48,854 nucleotides of DNA, from positions 1-48,854 of the forward strand of contig JAEYOY010000049.1 of the NCBI GenBank assembly GCA_023411215.1, read 5' to 3'. This DNA comes from Bacillota bacterium. Its GTDB lineage: Bacteria > Bacillota > Clostridia > Lachnospirales > Lachnospiraceae. Position 1 is the first letter of the stretch. Each line of letters begins with the position of its first letter. Of the stretch, positions 1 through 6,094 are shown one piece after another. The notes beneath the pieces were generated by a model that worked only from the letters and a program-made list of their open reading frames with translations, was not told the DNA's origin and did not search any database. The translations under genes were made by a program, and so were the position numbers.

Positions 1-75
1 ATTATTTAAATAGGTAAGCAGTGCAATGATTACTAATACAAAAGTAAATAAATCACTATATGTAACATAATTCAT
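1..75 (-). CDS. Fst/holin-like type I toxin, copy 1 (cut by window edge)
   Basis: The frame starts at an ATG at 75 and runs off the left edge after 25 codons. The peptide begins MNYVTYSDLFTFVLVIIALL, one hydrophobic helix of the kind found in small membrane toxins of type I systems (Fst/TxpA or holin-like toxins). It differs from the complete copy at 2196-2294 at only a few positions. A very strong ribosome site (GGGAGGTG) lies just upstream and is folded into a hairpin. The antisense RNA of this copy would lie left of position 1 and cannot be seen. The toxin assignment rests on size, the single helix and locus architecture, not on a search. Confidence 0.7.
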   Translation of the reverse strand, partial: MNYVTYSDLFTFVLVIIALLTYLNN

Positions 76-83
76 CAGCACCA

Positions 84-99
84 CCTCCCTTCTGGGAGG
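84..99 (-). promoter_or_regulatory. Hairpin hiding the toxin ribosome site, copy 1
   Basis: CCTCCC at 84-89 pairs with GGGAGG at 94-99 across a 4-base loop. In the toxin mRNA the GGGAGG arm is the ribosome binding site of the toxin at 75, so the folded mRNA should translate poorly. Such sequestration is usual for type I toxin mRNAs. Confidence 0.65.
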
Positions 100-132
100 C
101 TAACACACCCTGTCTCGATTACTCCTAAAATT

Positions 133-161
133 ATTTTACTCTATAATCCCTCCTGATACAA
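133..161 (-). promoter_or_regulatory. Promoter of toxin copy 1
   Basis: On the minus strand TTGTAT (161-156) is followed after exactly 17 bases by TAAAAT (138-133). The same boxes and spacing occur at the second copy (2380-2352). Sigma-A-type promoter by inspection. Confidence 0.55.
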
Positions 162-353
162 TCGAACATGATATTAACTTTCCTATTGACTTTCCTATCT
201 TCCTATCTATTTTCTATCTTATACCACCATTCTATACGCAACTTAGATATCACAAGATGACACAGGATGAAAAACCAACTGCCTTCCACTAATCAAATTA
301 TAAAGGTAGATGGTTTTATTATAATCTTTATTTACTGCATGATACACAATATA

Positions 354-626
354 TCATTCTGCTTTTATCTCATCTATTGAAGCCTTACCGCTTAGTTGCA
401 TTGCTGTCAATGCAATTTCCTGTGGCTTTACACTAAGATATGCATGATCGATTCTGTTTCTGATAGAATAAGCCAGTTTAACATTGATACTTTGAAACGA
501 CTCTAGAGTATCATCAGAAAGTTTATCGGTCAGTTGGCCAATTTGACCTATATCTAAGGCAAGTGCCTTTAATGCCACGTTATTTGCAATTATATCATTC
601 AACGAATAAAGATTTAGCGTCTTCAT
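354..626 (-). pseudogene. HepT-like (DUF86) RNase toxin remnant, N-terminally truncated
   Basis: About 90 codons from the ATG at 626. The C-terminal part carries RNRIDHAY, matching the RX4HXY catalytic motif of HepT-type HEPN ribonucleases, after a helical segment (VALKALALDIGQIGQLTDKL) typical of the family. Full HepT proteins are about 110-145 residues and begin with a further helix, which is missing here; a longer frame using TTG at 668 would start inside a hairpin. No MNT nucleotidyltransferase partner is next to it. I take it as a decayed or solitary member. The RX4HXY motif is complete, so residual activity cannot be excluded. Confidence 0.55.
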
Positions 627-654
627 TGTATCATTTAATCCTTCCCCATAGTAG

Positions 655-684
655 ACAGCCCTCCACAATGGCGTGACGGGCTGT
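655..684. repeat. Hairpin of the ACAATGGCGT-loop family
   Basis: ACAGCCC (655-661) pairs with GGGCTGT (678-684), with an inner CAC/GTG pair around the loop AATGGC. The same loop recurs in hairpins at about 2576-2601, 12341-12366 and 13990-14011. On the plus strand it is followed by TTGCTTTTCC; there is no clean U-run on the minus strand, so terminator function is uncertain. Confidence 0.45.
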
Positions 685-845
685 TTGCTTTTCCTTACTT
701 TATTTCAAATACATAACCGAGTCTTTTTAGTGGAATATACTGAGCATCTCTAATACTAATGCGCTTCCAGGTAGCTCATGACAATTTAAGGTTTTTGCTC
801 AGCTGAACAACGAGTAATATAAACTACTATAAAATTTCATTTTTC

Positions 846-1796
846 TTATTGTTCAATAATTTCAACAGTCAAATCATCTGTTAATTCAAATCGCTCGGTC
901 TTTGGATTGTATTTAAGATAGGAATGTAAAAAACCTAGGTAATTGAATAGCATAGGATCTATTAATATTCCCGTAGTAATTGCAAGGCACTTCTGATCAT
1001 AATTAACTTCAATTGAATAGTAACTACTAAAATCTCTTGGTTTATAGGAATAAACTGAGAGATCTTCATAAGCTCCACCCACCTTGCCATAGTATGTATT
1101 GCCGTTATCATCTGTGATTTTACATTTCAGGTAACCATCTTCTATAATTTCTATTGGCTCTACTGCAATACGTGACTCCAGCTTATAAATCACATCATCA
1201 ATCTCATATTTCTGTAGTGTATCCAGGTCAAATACCTCACAGATGCCTTCCCACACTCCAGTACCACCTGCGCCGTGATAAATGATCAAATCATCATTAC
1301 CATCGTTTGTAATATCCATCACATTAATTGCCGCATGAGCTGTAGTTGCTGTTATCATATAATTCATCTTATAATCCATTGACTTGCCATTATGATAAAT
1401 TACTGCATTCTCCTGCGTTTTATCAACAAGGATCTTTACATCCTTTTTCTCATTCCACAGCTTGTAATATGGTTCACCGTCAATCCATTCTTCCGATAAT
1501 ACAAATCCTTTGAAATAATCCCAAGAACTATTATACATTTCAAAAAATTCGTAAAAGTCTACGTGCTCCGACTCCGATTCAGTATTGTCTGTTGCTTCGT
1601 TATTCTTCTTATTAACCTGATCAATATTATCTTTATTTTGCTCCAAATCCGACACTGTGTTTCCTTCATCCATTTCGTTGGTATCCTGAAGCAGCACTTG
1701 TACTGCATCCTGATCACGCTGATTTCTAGAACATCCGCTGAATATCACTATTATGAATACTATAAGAATTTCAAAAAAGATAAATAATTTCTTCAT
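846..1796 (-). CDS. Lipoprotein of unknown function, FG-GAP/VCBS-like region
   Basis: A secreted lipoprotein of 316 residues. The N-terminus is a Lys-rich start, a long hydrophobic stretch and the lipobox FSGC with the modified Cys near residue 22. An Asp/Asn/Glu-rich linker follows (about residues 24-75). The central part contains NVMDITNDGNDDLIIYHG, like the calcium-binding segments of FG-GAP/VCBS propeller repeats, but only one clear repeat is visible. I chose the ATG at 1796, 9 bases after AGGAGG; a TTG at 1799 is the alternative. It stands alone between the two toxin loci. No enzyme motif was recognised. An extracytoplasmic, membrane-anchored location is the only safe inference. Confidence 0.75.
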   Translation of the reverse strand: MKKLFIFFEILIVFIIVIFSGCSRNQRDQDAVQVLLQDTNEMDEGNTVSDLEQNKDNIDQVNKKNNEATDNTESESEHVDFYEFFEMYNSSWDYFKGFVLSEEWIDGEPYYKLWNEKKDVKILVDKTQENAVIYHNGKSMDYKMNYMITATTAHAAINVMDITNDGNDDLIIYHGAGGTGVWEGICEVFDLDTLQKYEIDDVIYKLESRIAVEPIEIIEDGYLKCKITDDNGNTYYGKVGGAYEDLSVYSYKPRDFSSYYSIEVNYDQKCLAITTGILIDPMLFNYLGFLHSYLKYNPKTERFELTDDLTVEIIEQ

Positions 1797-2077
1797 CAAC
1801 CATTACCTCCTATGTTTGCATCATTTCCACATGCAGGTAAATCAGGGGCATTGTCATCTTGAGTAACTCCTATAATAATTGCATAACTATTCATTGTAGT
1901 CTTTATCCTTTCGTACATTTTTTATGTTTTGTTAAAATTTCAAGAGGGTTAATGGTTGTTTATAAATCCGCCATATCTGTATATATTTTTTAATTGAAAA
2001 GCAAGTATAAAATCGAGATATTGCAAAACCATAATATCCTATCGTAATTTCATATCGTAATTTAATAACGGAATATC

Positions 2078-2106
2078 TTTACATTATCTTGAAATAATGC
2101 TATAGT
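2078..2106 (+). promoter_or_regulatory. Promoter of the antisense antitoxin RNA
   Basis: TTTACA (2078-2083), 17 bases, TATAGT (2101-2106). Transcription should begin near 2113, directly before the structured RNA. The rest of the gap from 1800 to here holds nothing else I can name. Confidence 0.6.
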
Positions 2107-2112
2107 AAAAAT

Positions 2113-2204
2113 AAGAAAAGGAGCAACCGCCCACAAAGTGGTTAGCCTCCGATTGTCAGATTAACTGCCCTCAGGACCGGCTAAGTCAGGGGCAGTTATT
2201 TTTT
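2113..2204 (+). ncRNA. Antisense antitoxin RNA of the type I locus
   Basis: A predicted RNA of about 90 nt running against the 3' end of the toxin gene. It begins with a hairpin-forming segment (2120-2150) and ends in a GC-rich stem, AACTGCCC (2163-2170) with GGGCAGTT (2190-2197), followed by six T, a classical terminator. It overlaps the last codon of the toxin frame. On the minus strand the 2120-2150 hairpin is followed by TTTTCTTATTTTT, so the toxin mRNA probably stops there and overlaps the whole RNA. This convergent layout is that of par/Fst-type systems. The function is inferred from layout. Confidence 0.6.
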
Positions 2205-2294
2205 ATGCTTATTGTTCCTATTGTTTAAATAGGTAAGCAGCGCAATGATAATAAGTACAAAAGTAAATAAATCACTATATGTAACATATTGCAT
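2196..2294 (-). CDS. Fst/holin-like type I toxin, copy 2
   Basis: A 32-residue peptide starting MQYVTYSDLFTFVLIIIALL and ending in a basic tail rich in Asn, Lys and Arg. One transmembrane helix with a positively charged C-terminus is the hallmark of small type I toxins that insert in the cytoplasmic membrane. The start is fixed by GGGAGGTGGTG just upstream. The stop codon overlaps the U-run side of the antisense RNA terminator. The promoter is at 2352-2380. The toxin mRNA carries the same ribosome-site hairpin as copy 1 (2303-2318). It could alternatively be an unrelated small membrane peptide, but the duplicate with conserved promoter and leader argues for a toxin locus. Confidence 0.7.
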   Translation of the reverse strand: MQYVTYSDLFTFVLIIIALLTYLNNRNNKHKK

Positions 2295-2302
2295 TGTCAC
2301 CA

Positions 2303-2318
2303 CCTCCCTTCCGGGAGG
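2303..2318 (-). promoter_or_regulatory. Hairpin hiding the toxin ribosome site, copy 2
   Basis: CCTCCC (2303-2308) pairs with GGGAGG (2313-2318) across TTCC. The GGGAGG arm is the ribosome site in the mRNA. The stem sequence is identical to copy 1; only the loop differs. Confidence 0.65.
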
Positions 2319-2351
2319 CTAACACACCCTGTCTCGATTACTCCTATAATT

Positions 2352-2380
2352 ATTTTACTCTATAATCCCTCCTGATACAA
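2352..2380 (-). promoter_or_regulatory. Promoter of toxin copy 2
   Basis: Minus-strand TTGTAT (2380-2375), 17-base spacer, TAAAAT (2357-2352). Boxes and spacing are identical to copy 1. Confidence 0.55.
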
Positions 2381-2529
2381 TCGAACATGATATTAATTTT
2401 ATAACTTTTCCAATACCTCCACCTTATTCGCACGCAGTTGTATAAGCAAATTAGATATCATAAGACGAAACATGATGAATATAAAATTCCTATTTGTCCC
2501 CTCCCGCTGCACTCTTTATCACTAGATGA

Positions 2530-2601
2530 ACCCCTATGAAACTTCAAATGCATAATCCTCGCCTTTTTAGCAAAACCCCCGCTACAATGGCGTAACGGGG
2601 G
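2530..2601. repeat. Intergenic repeat with terminator-like hairpin
   Basis: The segment contains the module AAATGCATAATCCTCGCC-TTTTTAG and then a stem CCCCCG (2576-2581) with CGGGGG (2596-2601) around the shared loop core ACAATGGCGTA. It lies just beyond the 3' end of the minus-strand gene ending at 2647 and could end its transcript. Related copies are at 10109, 12272 and 13960. Confidence 0.5.
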
Positions 2602-2646
2602 ACGGGCTTAGCTAAATTAAATCTAATTACATATTATATTGCCAAA

Positions 2647-2988
2647 TTAATCTCTTTTACATTTATCACAAAAGATGTTTACAGTGACACAACTTTTTTT
2701 ATCCTTGCGTTCATTATCTTTTTTATAGTCATCTTTACAATCGTCTTCTGACTTGTGTTCCTTTTTCTTATCATCGCAAAAAATATTTACGATAACGCAA
2801 CTTTTTTCATCCTTGCGTTCATAATCTTTTTTGTAGTCATCTTTACAATCGTCTTCTGACTTGTGTTCCTTTTTATTATCATCGCAAAAAATATTTACGA
2901 TAACACAACTTTCGTCAAAATTGTATTTACGTTCTTTTTTCTCTTCTTTGCAATAGTCTCTGTCGTTATATGAATTATACATATACAT
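2647..2988 (-). CDS. Cys-rich Lys/Asp tandem-repeat protein, unknown function
   Basis: A 113-residue, highly charged protein built from two full and one partial 36-residue repeats. Each begins SCVIVNIFCDD and continues with a Lys/Asp/Glu-rich stretch containing KSEDDCKDDYKKD. Cys residues recur as C-x6-C plus one in the charged stretch, and the last repeat ends CDKCKRD. The DNA repeat is 108 bp and nearly identical between copies. The start ATG has AGGAGG at the right distance, so it is a real gene. There is no signal peptide or membrane helix. The pattern recalls spore-coat or metal-binding proteins, but I recognise no family and claim no function. Confidence 0.7.
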   Translation of the reverse strand: MYMYNSYNDRDYCKEEKKERKYNFDESCVIVNIFCDDNKKEHKSEDDCKDDYKKDYERKDEKSCVIVNIFCDDKKKEHKSEDDCKDDYKKDNERKDKKSCVTVNIFCDKCKRD

Positions 2989-3291
2989 AAGAACCCTCCT
3001 AATTTTTCTTATTACAATATATTCTACGTATAATTCGACAAAATGTTACAATTATTTTACTTATTGTTCTGCGTAATAGGCCTGCGGCGGTTATCATTAT
3101 TTTTTCCTATCCATCCTTTTTGGGGAAATATTGTTAAGATAATAAAACGTGCCTTTATAGAAGGCTATGCTGCACGCAGCGCCTTCGCTGTTCAGTTCCG
3201 TACTTCCCCCATTGTTTCTACCGACACGATGGAATAGGTTTGTATCAGTAAAAATAATTAGCAAGAGTTATTGTTTCCATCGTGCATAATG
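2989..3291. other. Intergenic stretch without a supported gene
   Basis: After the ribosome site of the repeat protein (near 2994) this stretch has one 64-codon plus-strand frame (3043-3237) without a ribosome site or recognisable family. It may be another relic; I cannot support it as a gene. Confidence 0.3.
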
Positions 3292-3320
3292 TTGAATATA
3301 GCGGTATTTTATGTTATTGT
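3292..3320 (+). promoter_or_regulatory. Promoter of the truncated AraC-type gene
   Basis: TTGAAT (3292-3297), 17 bases, TATTGT (3315-3320), about 35 bases before the AAGGTG ribosome site and GTG start at 3355. Confidence 0.4.
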
Positions 3321-3354
3321 AGTATTACTTTGATCCATAAGTAAGGTGTAGCTT

Positions 3355-3519
3355 GTGAATTCTAGTAATCTTTGTGTTTCTGCGATAGGTTGGGAACTAG
3401 GAGATCCAAATCGCGTGTATCCTACATTTGCTCGCCAACATTACCGAATACACTGTATTACCGATGGTTATGGTCATTTAAAAATATTCAACATGCGTGC
3501 TCTTGCTAGAACAGCGTAA
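3355..3519 (+). pseudogene. AraC-type regulator, N-terminal fragment
   Basis: A GTG start at 3355 follows the ribosome site AAGGTG by 6 bases. The first 42 codons read like the start of an AraC-family sensor (cupin) domain: SAIGWELGDPNRVYPTFA, then RQHYRIHCITDGYGHL, matching the family pattern W-x-x-x-P-x-R ... R-x-H-Y-x-I-H-x-x-x-x-G-x-G. Similarity stops near 3480, inside the convergent glycerophosphodiesterase gene, and a stop follows at 3517-3519. A full AraC regulator has about 280 residues, so the rest of the sensor domain and the DNA-binding domain are gone. The intact promoter and start indicate truncation at the 3' side by a rearrangement. Confidence 0.55.
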
Positions 3520-4163
3520 GCAACGTTATTGGTTGTAATAGAAAACACATTATTTTGAAGTAAATGTTCAATATCATTAGGATCATCGACAGTCCAATAG
3601 CTGATTCGAATTCCTGAAGCATAAAATTTCTCTTTTGCAGAAGGAGAAATAATTCTGTAATCAATATTCAATGCAGCCATAGCTTTATCTTTACAATTTT
3701 TATAAAAATCAATAATTTTGACTGCATCCTGTTCTTCAATGATATTGTCATAGAGATGAAGTTCTTTTTTTTCCACATTAAGAAAATAGCTATATTTTGC
3801 ATTAGCAACTATGTTATTTTCATATTCTCCTGTAAATACTGCTCGCTCTTCCATACCATATTCACGAAGATTTTTTAGTGCATATTCAAAGACGCTTCGT
3901 TCTTTTAGATCACAATTCAATTTTACTTTTTCAGGTTTCAGAAGCTTAAGAACATCCTGGAATGTTATATATCTATCTCGTTGATTCCCATCGAATGGAT
4001 TATGGGATAGATATACATTTTCCTTATGCAATCTAAGATCGACTTCTATGTAATCGACATTATGGTTTAATGCAGCAATAATTCCTTCTAAAGAGTCCGG
4101 TAATGTATTATCACATCCGGAATGAGCCACAATCATTGTTCGGTTCATAAAAATGATACCCAC
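3474..4163 (-). CDS. Glycerophosphodiester phosphodiesterase family protein
   Basis: A GDPD-family TIM-barrel hydrolase of about 230 residues, shorter than typical (about 240-260). Visible family landmarks are AHSGCDNT near the N-terminus, IEVDLRLH (the acidic metal ligands) and LSHNP (second catalytic His). In the canonical first motif HRG the Arg is replaced by Ser (HSG), which is unusual because that Arg contacts the phosphate. No signal peptide, so cytoplasmic. I placed the start at GTG 4163 because AAGGA lies 5 bases upstream; ATG at 4148 is possible. A longer frame from GTG 4202 would start inside a 10-bp hairpin. The 3' end overlaps the AraC fragment. Confidence 0.75.
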   Translation of the reverse strand: MGIIFMNRTMIVAHSGCDNTLPDSLEGIIAALNHNVDYIEVDLRLHKENVYLSHNPFDGNQRDRYITFQDVLKLLKPEKVKLNCDLKERSVFEYALKNLREYGMEERAVFTGEYENNIVANAKYSYFLNVEKKELHLYDNIIEEQDAVKIIDFYKNCKDKAMAALNIDYRIISPSAKEKFYASGIRISYWTVDDPNDIEHLLQNNVFSITTNNVAYAVLARARMLNIFK

Positions 4164-4179
4164 TTTCGTCCTTAAATTT

Positions 4180-4211
4180 AAAAGCGGTGCAGGCTTCTCC
4201 ACACCGCTTTT
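4180..4211. terminator. Strong hairpin in the leader of the GDPD gene
   Basis: AAAAGCGGTG (4180-4189) pairs perfectly with CACCGCTTTT (4202-4211). On the plus strand TATTATTATTTTATT follows. No plus-strand gene ends nearby, while on the minus strand it sits about 17 bases before the GDPD start, so it may be an attenuator or a relic of a removed neighbour. Confidence 0.5.
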
Positions 4212-4316
4212 ATTATTATTTTATTATATATTAAGTATTACTGGGCTGCAATCCATCCTATTCAAATTTTGTTAAGTACCTTGTATCTGTCAGACATAAG
4301 AAAGGAATCTGTATCT

Positions 4317-4790
4317 ATGAAAAAAATATATGAAGTAAGCGGAATGCTAAATAAAAATTTTGTTGGACAAATATCTTATACCGTTTGTCTTGATCAAGAG
4401 TATAAAGAAATGGACATTTGTTTTTCCTTTGATAAGCAGCACTATACGATTATAACAGATGAACTAAAACAAGAGATTATTGACGCTTGTTCGGAAGAAT
4501 ACACTACATTAGTTAATTCCGAAGAAGCCTTGACCGAAATGATTAAAGACATGAAAACAGAAATTCATATTATCGCCACCATGAATGATACCTTTATCGG
4601 CGGTATACATAAACAGCTCACCGATAGGCACATGTACTTTTCAGAGAATAAAGCCAGTGATGGCTGTATTCTACAAAAGAGTATTCATGGTGTTATAAAA
4701 ATTACCTTGATAGCATTTAATGTCCTAATGGATGAAACCCATTATACTCTTAGCATGTCTGTAAACGAAAAATCCACTACCAAAGAATAG
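4317..4790 (+). CDS. Conserved-looking protein of unknown function upstream of PHP hydrolase
   Basis: 157 residues from the ATG at 4317 (MKKIYEVSGML); GAAAGGAAT lies upstream. The sequence is soluble, without signal peptide or membrane helix, mixed alpha/beta in character, with alternating beta-like stretches (QISYTVCLDQEY, HYTLSMSVNEK) around an acidic helical centre. I do not recognise a family. It ends 10 bases before the PHP hydrolase gene and shares its strand, so the two are almost certainly co-transcribed and may act together. An in-frame ATG at 4269 is upstream of the ribosome site and is rejected as start. Confidence 0.65.
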   Translation: MKKIYEVSGMLNKNFVGQISYTVCLDQEYKEMDICFSFDKQHYTIITDELKQEIIDACSEEYTTLVNSEEALTEMIKDMKTEIHIIATMNDTFIGGIHKQLTDRHMYFSENKASDGCILQKSIHGVIKITLIAFNVLMDETHYTLSMSVNEKSTTKE

Positions 4791-4800
4791 GAGAATTGTT

Positions 4801-5727
4801 ATGTATAAGCGACTAGAGTTACATAATCATACTACGGAATCAGATGGCAATATGAAACCATTGGAATTAATCGAGTTTATGCGACAGGATAAAGTAGATG
4901 CATTTGCGATTACTGACCACAATACCATATCGGCACATCAGAAAATCAAGAGAATACTGAGCGAATTAGTCTCCGATATTTCCTGTATCTATGGTATGGA
5001 GTACACCACTTACTACGGACATATTTTGTGCTTTAATCTAAATGAGTATGTCCCATGGGAAAACATTAATATCAATAAGCCGGAACTTCTCTTTCAGGCA
5101 GTGAAAGAAAGGGGCGCACTAACTGGTATTGCTCATCCATTCTCGAAGGGTCATCCTTTTGCCCGTGGTTGCCGATTTGATATGAAAATTAATGATTATC
5201 ACTCCTTTGATTTCATTGAAATAATTAATAATTCTCAATCACTAAGCGAAGCAAACAAATACGGTCTTCAGTGGTGGGAAGATTTAGTTCTTCAAGGATA
5301 CCCTTTGGCTTGTACCAGTGGTATGGATCTTCATAGCAAGCGTGAAATGAAAAACCAATTTGCTACCTTTATTGAAGGCGATCCTGATGGATCCATTGAA
5401 AACGAATTGAAGTTGGCAATTCAAAAGCAAAGAACATGGGTTTCCAAGGGTCCAATTTTAGAAACCAATATTGATCACAAGAACGAAATATTCACCTTCT
5501 CTATTGTCAATACAAAAAAACCAGGTTATCACCAGTTGGACCTTAAACCATACTACCTAACACTAAAAACAAAAATAGGTGTCCTAGCAGAGAAAATTTC
5601 CATAGATAAGCCACTCACCATTTCCTTCTCTGCATTAGCGCAAGAGACCATAATTTTGCCAAAACTTTATTATTCTGACACTACCATTGACAATCTGATT
5701 GTGGTTGCTCCAACCATTTACCTATAA
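4801..5727 (+). CDS. PHP-domain metal-dependent hydrolase (CehA/McbA-like)
   Basis: 308 residues. The PHP metal-binding motifs are all present: LHNHTTESDG (His 8, His 10, Asp 15), ITDHNT, GMEYTTYYGH, GIAHPF and TSGMDLHS. PHP proteins of this length without a polymerase or histidinol-phosphatase signature are usually phosphoesterases or related hydrolases; the true substrate is unknown. The C-terminal 80 residues are beta-rich and may be a small lid or Ig-like domain. The start ATG follows AGGAG by 6 bases. It forms a two-gene unit with the 157-residue protein 10 bases upstream. Confidence 0.8.
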   Translation: MYKRLELHNHTTESDGNMKPLELIEFMRQDKVDAFAITDHNTISAHQKIKRILSELVSDISCIYGMEYTTYYGHILCFNLNEYVPWENININKPELLFQAVKERGALTGIAHPFSKGHPFARGCRFDMKINDYHSFDFIEIINNSQSLSEANKYGLQWWEDLVLQGYPLACTSGMDLHSKREMKNQFATFIEGDPDGSIENELKLAIQKQRTWVSKGPILETNIDHKNEIFTFSIVNTKKPGYHQLDLKPYYLTLKTKIGVLAEKISIDKPLTISFSALAQETIILPKLYYSDTTIDNLIVVAPTIYL

Positions 5728-6094
5728 ACACTTTTCAGAATACACGCTCTCTTTGATATTGTAATGATTTTTACCCCGTATTTTATAAATACCGTTCGGT
5801 ATTTGGATTACTGGCCAATAACTATCTTTTTCTACCTCAGGGAATGTTGTTTATTAATACAATAATCCCTGAGGTAAGTAGGATAACACTGCCCTCCATA
5901 ATGGATTGGCAGAAACAAGGCATTGATTCAAATACAATACTCCATGTATTACTGTTCACATCGATTCCCTTGAATCGAAGACCATTTATAACTGCTGTAG
6001 TACTCTTAGATACCGTTGCTTTGATTTCAACACCGGTAGGTTCAAAAGTACCGAATGTCATTAATTGAACCGGCGAGCCAACAAAGCTGGTTGG
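5728..6094. other. Intergenic stretch with a possible gene relic
   Basis: Between the convergent PHP and MFS genes. A minus-strand frame (about 6092-5840) in line with the MFS stop reads VQLMTFGTFEPTGVEIKATV and continues in ordered protein-like sequence, but has no ribosome site. It may be the end of a former secreted or beta-rich protein. AGCCAAC/GTTGGCT (about 6077-6097) forms a hairpin over the MFS stop codon. Nothing else is supported. Confidence 0.3.

Larger units (their letters stand above)
2220..2396. repeat. Direct repeat of 1-177 (duplicated toxin locus)
   Basis: Positions 1-177 and 2220-2396 align without gaps, offset 2219, covering toxin gene, leader hairpin and promoter. Most differences are in the toxin codons; the promoter-leader part is nearly identical. 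A weaker match continues outward (TTAGATATCA near 245 and near 2452). It is a segmental duplication, not a mobile element: no transposase or terminal repeats are visible. Confidence 0.85.

Noticed and set aside
700..760. TTTTTAGTGGAAT near 727 as another copy of the hairpin-repeat lead
   Set aside because: The minus strand here also reads like a short protein tail (ISIRDAQYIPLK), the order relative to the hairpin is reversed, and the match is short.
3043..3237. 64-codon plus-strand frame (IIKRAFIEGYAARSAFAVQF)
   Set aside because: It looks somewhat protein-like, and the Ser/Ala-rich part weakly recalls dicarboxylate symporters, but there is no ribosome site and no convincing motif. Possibly a relic, not a gene I can support.
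5837..6068. Overlapping 74-codon frames on both strands
   Set aside because: Neither has a ribosome site. The minus frame may be a beta-rich protein remnant, but no family could be named.
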